This document shows positions 50,745 through 59,611 of a stretch of DNA of 64,000 nucleotides, piece after piece. Location of the stretch: positions 186,001-250,000 of the forward strand of contig NZ_MWUE01000003.1 in NCBI RefSeq assembly GCF_002077695.1. Direction: 5' to 3'. This stretch comes from Pantoea latae. GTDB taxonomy: Bacteria; Pseudomonadota; Gammaproteobacteria; Enterobacterales; Enterobacteriaceae. The translations under genes and the position numbers were made by a program. The notes under the pieces are model-generated. The model saw only the letters and a list, made by a program, of their open reading frames with translations. It did no database searches and was not told the origin of the DNA. Each line of letters opens with the position of its first letter. The stretch's first letter is position 1.

Positions 50745-52856
50745 ATGTCAGAACGACCTGAAGTTAAACCTGTTAACCGGGTGGCCGTTGATGTAGGCGG
50801 TACATTCACCGATATTGTGATGCTGCGAAATAGCGCCCAGTTCTCAGCCAAAATATTGACCAGCGCGGCGGCGCCAGAGCGCGCGGTGATCGCCGGCATC
50901 AGCGATGTACTGGAGCAGGCCGCCATTGGTTTTGGCGATATTGACCTGCTTATTCTCGGCACCACGCTGGCAACCAATGCGCTAATTGAGCGTAAAGGCG
51001 CGCGCACCGCGCTGATCACCAGCGCAGGATTCCGCGATCTGGTCGAGATTGGTCAGGAAGACCGCTTTGCCCAGTATGATGTCTTTCTGCAAAAGCCCCG
51101 TCCGCTGGTCGAACGCCGGTGGCGCTTCACAGTTGAAGAGCGCATCGATGCGCAGGGAAAGGTGCGCATCCCGCTAAACGAAGCGCAGATTATCGCGCTG
51201 GCTGATGAACTTCGCGCGCACAATATCGAAAGCGTTGGCATCGGCTTTCTGCAAAGTTTTATCAACCCTCAGCATGAACAGCGCACCGCAGACATTCTGC
51301 GCGATCTGCTGCCGGAGGTGACGTTTTCTCTCTCCAGCGATGTCTGTCCGGAAATCCGTGAATATGAGCGTCTCTCAACCGTCTGCGCCAATGCCTATGT
51401 TCAACCGCTGGTTGCCGGTTATCTGCAACGCCTGCAACAGCAGCTCCGCGCGCACGGGCTGCGGGTGGAGCCCTGCCTGATGACCTCTGGCGGCGGTATT
51501 ACCACGCTGGAAAACGGCATCAGCGAACCGGTGAGGCTGGTGGAATCAGGCCCAGCGGGCGGCGCCATTCTCGCCAGCAACATTGCCAGTCAGCTGGCGT
51601 TGAGCAAGGTACTGTCGTTTGATATGGGCGGCACAACGGCAAAGATCTGCTTTATCGATGATTTCCAGCCGCAAATCTCTCGCAGCTTCGAATTTGGCCG
51701 TGTCCATCGCCATCAGAAGGGCTCTGGCCTGCCCATCCGCATTCCGGTTATCGATCTGGTGGAGATTGGTGCTGGCGGCGGTTCCATTGCGCGTATCGAC
51801 AATCTGCGTCGCCTGCAGGTAGGGCCAGACAGCGCAGGCTCCTCGCCGGGACCGGTCAGCTACAATCTTGGCGGCGAGCTGGTCACGATCACCGATGCTA
51901 ACGCGCAGCTGGGTCTGCTGGATCCAACCCGCTTTGCTGGCGGCAAGGTGGAGTTAAACGTCAGTAAAGCCGCGCAGGCGCTGAATGTGCAGGTCGGCGA
52001 ACCGCTGGGGCTGGCGATCGACGATGCGGCGCTGGCGGTAACGGAGATCATTGCCGAAAACATGGCTAACGCGGCGCGCGTTCATGCCAGTGAATCAGGG
52101 AAACAGGTAGACAGCTACACGCTTATCGCCTTTGGCGGCGCCGCCCCCTTACACGCCGCACGACTGGCGAGCAAGCTGGGTATTACCCGCGTGGTGATCC
52201 CTCATGCGGCAGGTGTAGGCTCGGCGCTTGGCTTTCTCTGGGCGCCGGTCTCTTATCAGGCGGTGCGCAGCTTTTATCAGCGGCTGGACAATCCCGATTT
52301 TGCCGCAGTTAACGAGGTGCTGGATAGCCTGAGCGAACAGGCACTGCATATTGTGCAGCAGTCTGACAGAGCGGCAGCGGTGTCACTGCAGCGCAGCGTC
52401 TATCTGCGTTATGCCGGTCAGGGACATGAAGTCGCCATTGCGCTGGAAAATAACCGTTTTGATGCCCAGGGTCTGGCGGCGCTGCAGCAGCGTTTTACCC
52501 AAACCTATCGCCAGCTTTATGGTCGCAGCCTGGATCACGTTGCCGTCGAAGCCATCAGCTGGACGGTGACAGCCGCCGCGCCAGCACCCGCCATCGCCTC
52601 AACCGCGCCCTACGGCGACGCGGAGAGCCAGAACGAAAACCCTGCCCGCACGCTTTACTCATTTCACCAGCAGCGCCGCATTCAGGTGCCGGTGTACGGC
52701 CGTGCTGAGCTTAAAGATTTAAACCTGCGCCCAGGCCCCTTGCTGGTGGTCGATCCCGAAACCACCACGCTGGTGGATGAACACTTTTCCGTGCGCAGCA
52801 CGCCTGAAGGGCATCTGCTGCTGGAACGGCAACACTCTGCAGGAGAGGCGCAATGA
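50745..52856 (+). CDS. hyuA: Hydantoinase/5-oxoprolinase subunit A (HyuA)
   Basis: A 703-residue ATP-dependent amidohydrolase subunit. The N-terminal actin-like ATPase domain opens with VAVDVGGTFTDIVMLR (residues about 8-23). Family motifs follow: LGTTLATNALIERKGA, YERLSTVCANAYVQP, LMTSGGGI, FDMGGTTAKICFID, and VIPHAAGVGSALGF. HyuA and HyuB together open five-membered cyclic amides (hydantoins, 5-oxoproline, and in some members N-methylhydantoin) at the cost of ATP. Which ring is used here is not readable. It overlaps HyuB by 4 nt (ATGA). AAAGGCGAAGG precedes the ATG. Confidence 0.9.
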   Translation: MSERPEVKPVNRVAVDVGGTFTDIVMLRNSAQFSAKILTSAAAPERAVIAGISDVLEQAAIGFGDIDLLILGTTLATNALIERKGARTALITSAGFRDLVEIGQEDRFAQYDVFLQKPRPLVERRWRFTVEERIDAQGKVRIPLNEAQIIALADELRAHNIESVGIGFLQSFINPQHEQRTADILRDLLPEVTFSLSSDVCPEIREYERLSTVCANAYVQPLVAGYLQRLQQQLRAHGLRVEPCLMTSGGGITTLENGISEPVRLVESGPAGGAILASNIASQLALSKVLSFDMGGTTAKICFIDDFQPQISRSFEFGRVHRHQKGSGLPIRIPVIDLVEIGAGGGSIARIDNLRRLQVGPDSAGSSPGPVSYNLGGELVTITDANAQLGLLDPTRFAGGKVELNVSKAAQALNVQVGEPLGLAIDDAALAVTEIIAENMANAARVHASESGKQVDSYTLIAFGGAAPLHAARLASKLGITRVVIPHAAGVGSALGFLWAPVSYQAVRSFYQRLDNPDFAAVNEVLDSLSEQALHIVQQSDRAAAVSLQRSVYLRYAGQGHEVAIALENNRFDAQGLAALQQRFTQTYRQLYGRSLDHVAVEAISWTVTAAAPAPAIASTAPYGDAESQNENPARTLYSFHQQRRIQVPVYGRAELKDLNLRPGPLLVVDPETTTLVDEHFSVRSTPEGHLLLERQHSAGEAQ

Positions 52857-54538
52857 GCCAACAGATTATTCAGCATCAGGTTATCTGGAACCGACTGATT
52901 TCGGTGGTGGAAGAGCAGGCGCAGGCGCTGATCCGCACCGCCTTTGGCACCGCAACCCGCGAGGCGGGCGATCTCTCCGCTGGCGTTTTTCTACCGGATG
53001 GCCGCATGGTGGCGCAGGCGGTGACCGGCACGCCGGGGCACGTAAACTCGATGGCCGAATCGGTAAAACACTTTTTACGCGTGTTTCCTGTTGAGACCTT
53101 GCAGCCGGGCGATGTGCTGGTGACCAACGATCCCTGGAAAGGCACCGGGCATCTCTATGACATCACAATGGTAACGCCGGTGTTTCATCATCAGCGTCCG
53201 GTGGCGATCTTCGCCTCCACGCTGCATGTGATCGATATTGGCGGTCTGGGGCCTGGCCCTGACGGGCAGCAAATCTGGCACGAAGGGCTGTTCCTGCCCA
53301 TTATCAAATTCATTCATGCCGGGAAGCTCGACGAAACCGTACTCAATATCGTCAAAGCCAACGTGCGTGAACCGGCGCAGGTCGAGGGCGATTTTCTGGC
53401 GCTGGTGGCGTGTAATGATGTGGGCGCCAGACGACTCCTCACGCTGCTGGATGAGTTTGCCCTGCCCGATCTTCAGGCCGTTGGAGAATATATTCTGACG
53501 CGCTCCGAACAGGCGATGCTTGAAGCGGTGCGCAGCTGGCCCACAGGCAGCTGGGAAAGCGAGCTGTGGGTTGACGGCTATGACGCTCCTTTGCGTCTAC
53601 AGGCGAAGCTGACTATCGGCCATGACGGCATTCACGTTGATTTTGCCGGCAGCGCGGGCTTTGTGGCCAAAGGCATCAACGTGGTGAAAGCCTACACCGA
53701 CGCCTATACCTCTTTTGGTATTCGCTGCCTGATCGGCGCTGATATTCCCAATAACGCCGGATCGCTGGGCGTCATCAAGATTGATGCGCCGGAAGGTTCG
53801 ATCCTTAACGCGCCCTACCCGGCAGCGGTCACCTCGCGCCACATTATTGGGCAGATGCTGCCGGATGTGGTGTTTAACTGTCTGCGCCAGGCTCGCCCCG
53901 GCGAGGTGCCCGCTGAAGGCGCGTCCTGCCTGTGGAACATTCAGCTCTCTGGCGGCCATATTCTGCCGCAGTACGACGCCAGTCATACCCTGACGCAGCC
54001 ACGCTTTTCTATCACCAGTTTCTCTACCGGCGGCACCGGCGCCCGCCCGCTGCTGGACGGCCTCTCCACCACCTCTTTTCCCAGTGGCGTACGCAATGTC
54101 TCGCTGGAGATTCTGGAATCCATCAGCCCGGTGTTGTTCTGGCGCAAAGAGTATCGACAGGATTCTGGCGGTGCCGGCACGCAGCGCGGCGGCCTGGGCC
54201 AGGTCATTGAACTTTCGCACAGTCAGGCGCTTCCGATGGAACTGGGCGCCGCCTGGGATCGCATTCACTTCCCTGCTCAGGGCGCGGAAGGCGGGCTCGC
54301 CGGCGCGCCGGGACGCGTCACGCTCTCTAGCGGCGAGACGCTCTCCGGCAAAGGACGCCAGGTGATCCCGCCAGGCAGCCGTTTGATCGTTGAAACCCCT
54401 GGCGGAGGCGGGCTGGGCAAGCCGGTAAACCGCCCGGAAGCCCTGGTTGCGCGTGATATCGCCAACCAGCTAATCAGTAGTGAATCCGCCGCTGAAATCT
54501 ATGGGCACGATGTCCGACTGACTTATAAAACGGAGTAA
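52853..54538 (+). CDS. hyuB: Hydantoinase/5-oxoprolinase subunit B (HyuB)
   Basis: A 561-residue HyuB: VIWNRLISVVEEQAQALIRTAFGTATREAGDLSAGVF at the N-terminus, NDPWKGTGHLYDITMVTPVF, and the C-terminal RLIVETPGGGGLGKP, all standard for the family. It forms the hydrolytic complex with HyuA, with AGGAGAGG before the ATG in the overlap. It is 3 nt before the ABC receptor gene, so uptake and ring opening are made from one message. Confidence 0.9.
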   Translation: MSQQIIQHQVIWNRLISVVEEQAQALIRTAFGTATREAGDLSAGVFLPDGRMVAQAVTGTPGHVNSMAESVKHFLRVFPVETLQPGDVLVTNDPWKGTGHLYDITMVTPVFHHQRPVAIFASTLHVIDIGGLGPGPDGQQIWHEGLFLPIIKFIHAGKLDETVLNIVKANVREPAQVEGDFLALVACNDVGARRLLTLLDEFALPDLQAVGEYILTRSEQAMLEAVRSWPTGSWESELWVDGYDAPLRLQAKLTIGHDGIHVDFAGSAGFVAKGINVVKAYTDAYTSFGIRCLIGADIPNNAGSLGVIKIDAPEGSILNAPYPAAVTSRHIIGQMLPDVVFNCLRQARPGEVPAEGASCLWNIQLSGGHILPQYDASHTLTQPRFSITSFSTGGTGARPLLDGLSTTSFPSGVRNVSLEILESISPVLFWRKEYRQDSGGAGTQRGGLGQVIELSHSQALPMELGAAWDRIHFPAQGAEGGLAGAPGRVTLSSGETLSGKGRQVIPPGSRLIVETPGGGGLGKPVNRPEALVARDIANQLISSESAAEIYGHDVRLTYKTE

Positions 54539-54541
54539 ACC

Positions 54542-56131
54542 ATGCTGCCACTTTTTCGCCGCTCGCTGTTAGCGGCTGCACTGGGCGTCTCGCTGCTTAG
54601 CGGCGGCGCGCAGGCTGCGGAACCCCAGACGGGCGGTACGCTGAACCTGGTGCTGAACTACGAACCGCCCGCGCTTATCGCCCTGACCACCGTTGCCACG
54701 CCCGCGCTCAGCGTCAGCGCCAAAGTGACCGAAGGGCTGCTCAGCTACGATTACGATCTTAACCCGCAGCCGCAGCTGGCGACCCGTTGGGAGATCAGCG
54801 CCGACGGCACGCGATATACTTTCCATCTGCGCCCTGGTGTTAAATGGCATGATGGCCAGCCGTTTACCTCGGCAGACGTCGCATACTCCATTGAGTTGCT
54901 GAAAAAGGTGCATCCGCGCGCATCCAGCACCTTCGCCAACGTCACGAAGGTGGAAACGCCCGATGCGCTGACCGCCGTGCTGGTGCTGTCCCGGCCGGCG
55001 CCCTATCTGATCAAAGCGTTTGCCGCGGCGGAATCGCCCATCGTGCCAAAGCATATCTATGAAGGGAGCGATCCGCTGACCAACCCGCACAATAATGCAC
55101 CGGTGGGTACAGGCCCCTACATTTTTGATAAATGGGTGCGCGGCAGCTATATCCTCTACCGGCGCAACCCCGACTACTGGGATAAGAACCGGCCTTATCT
55201 CGATCAGCTGGTAGTAAAATTTATTCCGGATGCCGCTGCGCGCTCCGTCGCCTTTGAAACGGGCGATGCCGATCTGGGTTATCGCACCCCGGTCGCGCTC
55301 AATGACATCGCGCGTCTTAAGCAGCTGCCCCAGCTGGGATTTGAGACTAAAGGGAACAGTTATTCCTATAACGTCAGCTCGCTACAGTTCAACCTCGACG
55401 ACGCGCATTTCAAAGACCTGCGCGTGCGTCAGGCAGTGGCGCACGCCATTAACCGTAATGTGATTTTGCAGGTAGCTTATTTCGGGCTCGGTCAGGTAAC
55501 CGCTTCACCTATAGCGCCGGGCATTAAGGCTTATCACGATCCTGCACCCTCGCCGTATGCGTTTGATATTGAAAAAGCCAATGCGCTGCTGGATCAGGCG
55601 GGTTATGCAAAAGGCAGTGACGGCACGCGCTTCAGCGTGACGCTGGATTACAACCCGATAGCGGAGGATTTGCGTAAAACTGCGGAATATACTCGCTCGG
55701 CGCTGGCAAAAATCGGCATCAAAGTCACGCTGCGCGCGCAGGATCTCTCCAGCTTCGTGCGCCGTATCTATACCGATCGCGACTTTGCGTTTACCCTCAA
55801 TGGCCACAGCAATCTGTATGATCCAACAGTTGGCGTGCAGCGCATCTACTGGTCGAAAAATTTCCGCAAAGGTGTCCCCTTTTCTAACGCTTCGGATTAT
55901 CACAACCCGGAAGTCGATCGCCTTCTGGAGGCCGCGCAAACGGAAAACGATCCGCAGAAGCGCGTCGAGGAATTTAAAGCGTTTCAGAAAATTGTCGAAC
56001 AGGAGCTGCCTGATATTAATCTGATTTCGCCGCAGTTCATTACTCTCTATAACCGCCGGGTGCACGATCACTCCGTTACCGCTGACGGCATAGAGGGTAA
56101 TCTCTCTCAGGTGTGGCTGGATAAAAAGTAA
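54542..56131 (+). CDS. Peptide-type ABC substrate-binding protein of the HyuAB system
   Basis: A 529-residue SBP family 5 receptor: signal peptide (RRSLLAAALGVSLLSGGAQAAE), RPGVKWHDGQPFTSADVAYSIEL, APVGTGPYIFDKWVRGS, and VAHAINRNVILQ. It is the missing receptor for the permeases and ATPase encoded on the other side of the promoter region (46967-50517). It resembles the receptor at 23172 (same WVRGS and FETGD... layout), so the two importers are related. The ligand is probably a hydantoin-like or 5-oxoproline-containing compound. GGAGTAAACC precedes the ATG. Confidence 0.88.
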   Translation: MLPLFRRSLLAAALGVSLLSGGAQAAEPQTGGTLNLVLNYEPPALIALTTVATPALSVSAKVTEGLLSYDYDLNPQPQLATRWEISADGTRYTFHLRPGVKWHDGQPFTSADVAYSIELLKKVHPRASSTFANVTKVETPDALTAVLVLSRPAPYLIKAFAAAESPIVPKHIYEGSDPLTNPHNNAPVGTGPYIFDKWVRGSYILYRRNPDYWDKNRPYLDQLVVKFIPDAAARSVAFETGDADLGYRTPVALNDIARLKQLPQLGFETKGNSYSYNVSSLQFNLDDAHFKDLRVRQAVAHAINRNVILQVAYFGLGQVTASPIAPGIKAYHDPAPSPYAFDIEKANALLDQAGYAKGSDGTRFSVTLDYNPIAEDLRKTAEYTRSALAKIGIKVTLRAQDLSSFVRRIYTDRDFAFTLNGHSNLYDPTVGVQRIYWSKNFRKGVPFSNASDYHNPEVDRLLEAAQTENDPQKRVEEFKAFQKIVEQELPDINLISPQFITLYNRRVHDHSVTADGIEGNLSQVWLDKK

Positions 56132-56136
56132 ATCTA

Positions 56137-56175
56137 CAGGAGGAGCCGAGGCTGACGGCGCCTCCTGCCATTTTT
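56137..56175 (+). terminator. Intrinsic terminator of the HyuAB operon
   Basis: CAGGAGG/CCTCCTG arms with an inner GCC/GGC pair and a 9-nt loop, followed by CCATTTTT, 6 nt after the receptor stop codon. Confidence 0.8.
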
Positions 56176-56291
56176 ATTAGCACGCTAAGCTTTGCATAAA
56201 TCGATCTAATTGTTCTCTGCGGATTGCTCTATGTTGGGAGGCTGTTCGGGATACGTTTCCCTGTTTATAGCCGGAGTGAGAACTACAGACT

Positions 56292-57623
56292 ATGCATCTC
56301 GCCGCTTTCCTCAATGCGGGCCCAATGGGCACTTCGGGATGGCGCCATCCTGACGCCGATCCCGGATTTTTGACCGCAAACTACTATCGCCATGTGGCAA
56401 AACTGCTCGAAGCGGCCTGCTTTGATCTGGCCTTTATTCCTGATGCGCTCTCTGTGCCGCGTTCGCTTGGCAACTCTTTTGCGCCTGCGGTGCAGTGGGG
56501 ATCGGGAACGCCTCGCCTCGACCCATTGGTGATCCTTGGCGTGATGGCGGGCGTCACGGAGCATCTGGGGCTGGCTGCTACTCTTTCGACGGGCTATCAC
56601 GAACCTTTTCACCTGGCGCGTGCGCTGGCGACCTTTGATCATGTTACAGGCGGTCGGGCAGGCTGGAATATTGTGACCTCGTTTCAGGATGCGGAAGCGC
56701 AAAACTTTGGCCAGCCGACGCTGCCGCCAAGGGAGGCGCGCTATGCTCGCGCCGAAGAGGTGGTGAGTGCCGCGGCTCAGCTATGGGACAGCTGGGATGA
56801 TGAGACGCTACAGCAAAATAAACAGACCGGTGAATTTGGCCTTGCGTCAAAAGTCCGCTCGGTTGATTTTCGCGGCGATTTTGTCACTACGCAGGGACCG
56901 CTTAATGTTCCGCGCATGCCGCAGGGCTATCCGCTGCTGATCCAGGCGGGCGCATCGCCCAGCGGCCGCGATTTTGCCGCGCGCTGGGCAGATGTCATTT
57001 TCTGTAGCCACGAATCCCTGGCGTCGGCCACCGCGTTTTATCAGGAAATGAAGCAGCGCGTCACCGACCACGGACGCGATCCGCAGCAGGTACGCATTTT
57101 GCCTGCCGCGACCGTTGTGGTGGGCGACAGCGATACGGATGCACAGCAAAAGCATCGTGCCTTCGCTGAACGGGTGCATCCACTGGCGGGACTCTCTCGT
57201 CTGGCCTATCACGTGAATGTCGATCTGACTCGGTACGATCTTGACGGCCCGTTGCCCGAACTCGGCGAGGTGGGCGTGCAGGGTCATTATGATGAGGTGC
57301 GGGAGTTTGCCCAGCGTGAGAAGCTGAGTATCCGCGACATCGGGCGCTGGTACGGCGCACGCACTGAGGGCAACATGATCGGCTCCGTTTCCTCTGTTGT
57401 CGATACCATGGAGCAGTGGCTGGAACAGGGCGCCGCCGATGGTTTTATGATCCAGGCGACCCACCTGCCGGGCGCGTTTGAGGAGTTTGCCCGCTACGTG
57501 GTCCCGGAGCTGCAGCGTCGGGGGCTTCATAAAAGCCACTATCAGGGCACGACCGCACGCGAGCACTTTGGTCTGGAACGCCCCAGCCGGGACGCGTGGC
57601 AGCAGCGCGCGTTGCGGAGGTGA
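56292..57623 (+). CDS. NtaA/SnaA/DszA-type flavin-dependent monooxygenase
   Basis: A 443-residue LLM-class enzyme of the nitrilotriacetate/DszA branch: HLAAFLNAGPMGTSGWRHPDAD at the start, LAFIPDALSV, LDPLVILGVMAGVTEHLGLAATLSTGYHEPFHLARALATFDHVTGGRAGWNIVTS, and PLLIQAGASPSGRDFAARWADVIF. Such enzymes use FMNH2 from a separate reductase to oxidise amines or sulfur compounds (DszA acts on dibenzothiophene sulfone). No reductase gene is near; the one at 3146 is 50 kb away. It is followed after 2 nt by a rhodanese gene and then thiM, favouring a sulfur-containing substrate. The ATG is set by homology; the ribosome site is weak. Confidence 0.85.
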   Translation: MHLAAFLNAGPMGTSGWRHPDADPGFLTANYYRHVAKLLEAACFDLAFIPDALSVPRSLGNSFAPAVQWGSGTPRLDPLVILGVMAGVTEHLGLAATLSTGYHEPFHLARALATFDHVTGGRAGWNIVTSFQDAEAQNFGQPTLPPREARYARAEEVVSAAAQLWDSWDDETLQQNKQTGEFGLASKVRSVDFRGDFVTTQGPLNVPRMPQGYPLLIQAGASPSGRDFAARWADVIFCSHESLASATAFYQEMKQRVTDHGRDPQQVRILPAATVVVGDSDTDAQQKHRAFAERVHPLAGLSRLAYHVNVDLTRYDLDGPLPELGEVGVQGHYDEVREFAQREKLSIRDIGRWYGARTEGNMIGSVSSVVDTMEQWLEQGAADGFMIQATHLPGAFEEFARYVVPELQRRGLHKSHYQGTTAREHFGLERPSRDAWQQRALRR

Positions 57624-57625
57624 CG

Positions 57626-58471
57626 ATGACCGTGACCTTTCCATCCGGGCCGTTAGTCTCCGCAGCGTGGCTGGCGCAACATCATGCGCACGTCATTATC
57701 CTCGACTGCTCCGTCGACCGTTCGTTAGATAGCAGCGGTCAGACAACCTTTGCCTCCGGCCATGAGCTATTCACGCAGCAGCATATTCCTGGCGCGCAGT
57801 TTGCCGACCTCTTTGGCGATTTTTCTCAGCCGGACGCCGCTTATCTGTTTACTGCGCCCGGCGCGCAGCAGCTTTCGTCTGCGCTTCAGGCCATCGGCGC
57901 TAATCCGCAAAGTTTGCTGGTGGTGTACGACCAACTTAATGGCGCATATGCTGCGCGCGTCTGGTATCTGCTGGTCGCGCTCTATGGCTGGTCAAACGTG
58001 CGCGCGCTGGATGGCGGCTTTGCCGCCTGGCAGCGTCTTGCTCAGCCGGTGGAAAGCGGGGCCGCGCATCCTGTGGTTCGCGGCAGCGTACAGCTCGGCA
58101 TCGCACGACCCGCGCTGGTTTCGACGGAATCTGTGGCTGAGGAGCGGCAGCGTCCGCTGGTTTGTGCGCTACGGCGCGAGCCTTTTCAGCAGGCGCATAT
58201 CCCCGGCAGCGTTAATCTGCCCTATCCCGAACTGCTTGATGAGGATGGCCTGATCGATACGGGCCGCGTAGCGGCAGCGCTGCGTTCCGCACGGATTGCG
58301 CCGCCTGAGGAGTTAGTGCTTTATTGCGGCGGCGGTATTAACGCCGCAGGTCTGGCGCTGGCGCTGGTGGCCGCTGGCTACCCCCTGCATGCCCTTCTGC
58401 TGTATGACGACTCGCTCAACGGCTGGTTGAGCGATATCTCACGCCCGGTTGCCAGCGGTGCTGGCAGATAA
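57626..58471 (+). CDS. Two-domain rhodanese-type sulfurtransferase (SseA-like)
   Basis: A 281-residue protein with tandem rhodanese domains. The catalytic cysteine is Cys234 in LYCGGGINAAG of the second domain; the first domain keeps the fold (VVYDQLNGAYAARVWYLL, ALDGGFAAWQ) without a cysteine. SseA-type enzymes usually have CGSGVTA (mercaptopyruvate) and thiosulfate enzymes CRxGxx; CGGGINA is nearer the first. It probably takes up sulfur released by the monooxygenase step or makes thiocyanate from cyanide. GGAGGTGACG before ATG 57626 and a 2-nt gap to the upstream gene imply coupling. The upstream frame from 57596 lies inside the monooxygenase gene. Confidence 0.82.
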   Translation: MTVTFPSGPLVSAAWLAQHHAHVIILDCSVDRSLDSSGQTTFASGHELFTQQHIPGAQFADLFGDFSQPDAAYLFTAPGAQQLSSALQAIGANPQSLLVVYDQLNGAYAARVWYLLVALYGWSNVRALDGGFAAWQRLAQPVESGAAHPVVRGSVQLGIARPALVSTESVAEERQRPLVCALRREPFQQAHIPGSVNLPYPELLDEDGLIDTGRVAAALRSARIAPPEELVLYCGGGINAAGLALALVAAGYPLHALLLYDDSLNGWLSDISRPVASGAGR

Positions 58472-58494
58472 TCTGTTAATAAAAGGAAACCGCT

Positions 58495-59280
58495 ATGCAG
58501 GCATTAAGCTGGCGCGATCGTGCGGTTCGCGACGCCCTTCGCCATATCAGGCAGAACAAACCCTTTTGCTATGGGTTAACTAACTATATTGCCGCCAACC
58601 TTTCCGCTAACGTGTTGCTGGCAGTAGGCGCCGGCCCGGCGATAGGCGCCGCGTTAGACTGGCAGCAGGCTTTTGGCAGCCATGCCAGCGCGGTATGGAT
58701 TAACGCGGCCTGCCTGATGAGCAATACGCCCCATGAGGTGCGTCAGGCCGCGCGCGCGGCGCATGAGGCCGGCGTGCCTTGGGTGCTGGATCCGGTCGCG
58801 GTTGGCGCAGGCGCCAGCGAATACGATCGGGTGGTGCAGGGACTGCTGGATTTCAGACCCACCGCTATTCGCGGCAACGCCTCGGAACTGATCGCGCTGG
58901 CGGGCGGCAAAGGAGGCGGTAAAGGCGTGGAGACAACCCTGACGTCACAGGACGCGCTGCCCTTCATTGACGACTTTTCCCGTCGCCTCGGCTGTATAAC
59001 GGCAGTAAGCGGCCCAGTGGATTTCATAACTGATGGTCGTGAAACGCTGGCGGTTGAGGGCGGCGATATCCGTTTGACGCAGGTAACGGGCGCTGGATGC
59101 AGCCTGGGCGCGCTAACCGCCGCGCTGCTGTCAACGCCAGCGGATCCTTTGACGGCCGTTGCCGCTGCGCATGTCTTTTATGCTGAAGCCAGCCAGCGCG
59201 CGTCGTCTGCGCGCGGCACCGGAAGTTTTGCCATTCAGTTCCTGGATGAGCTGTCACTGCTGGATGCGGATGAAGCCTGA
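58495..59280 (+). CDS. thiM: Hydroxyethylthiazole kinase (ThiM)
   Basis: A 261-residue ribokinase-fold enzyme that phosphorylates 4-methyl-5-(2-hydroxyethyl)thiazole, salvaging the thiazole half of thiamine. Motifs: GLTNYIAANLSANVLLAVGAGPAIG at the N-terminus, WVLDPVAVGAG, IRGNASELIALAG and QVTGAGCSLGALTAALLS with Cys202 at the catalytic loop. thiM is normally near thiD/thiE or tenA; here it follows a sulfurtransferase gene (23 nt) in a monooxygenase operon, and no TPP riboswitch precedes it. The usual Met of the GASPxM loop is Ile. It may act on a thiazole made or freed by the neighbouring enzymes. AAGGAAACC precedes the ATG; a terminator follows. Confidence 0.85.
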   Translation: MQALSWRDRAVRDALRHIRQNKPFCYGLTNYIAANLSANVLLAVGAGPAIGAALDWQQAFGSHASAVWINAACLMSNTPHEVRQAARAAHEAGVPWVLDPVAVGAGASEYDRVVQGLLDFRPTAIRGNASELIALAGGKGGGKGVETTLTSQDALPFIDDFSRRLGCITAVSGPVDFITDGRETLAVEGGDIRLTQVTGAGCSLGALTAALLSTPADPLTAVAAAHVFYAEASQRASSARGTGSFAIQFLDELSLLDADEA

Positions 59281-59284
59281 ACCT

Positions 59285-59313
59285 GCGTCCCATCAGGGAC
59301 GCTGCACTCTTTT
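59285..59313 (+). terminator. Intrinsic terminator after thiM
   Basis: GCGTCCC-ATCA-GGGACGC, then TGCACTCTTTT: a 7-bp perfect stem 4 nt after the stop codon. Confidence 0.75.
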
Positions 59314-59611
59314 GATTCCCGTGCGCGCCGCCTACCCTTTCGCTACGCCAAAAGAACGGCTAACCCGGCGCGCTTTGCCCTATAAATAACGCTGCCGCCT
59401 GCACGCGATATTATTTTTTTGCGGCACCTTTATTCCACGCTTAATTACTCACCTGTCGTGACTGTTGCGCCTTAACTTAATCGTTCATGCTATCCGGCAA
59501 AATCTTTTCAGTTTCCTGCCAAAAAAGTGCTAAGTTGTGCGGCCTTAGCAGGACGCCCTGCTAATTATGCGCACTTTCTACACAATTTTAAAAATAACAG
59601 GTCAACACAAC

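Noticed and set aside
56176-56291. TPP riboswitch upstream of the monooxygenase-rhodanese-thiM operon
   Set aside because: I looked for the conserved CTGAGA and ACCTGATCTGGATAAT elements here and at 50518-50744 and found none.
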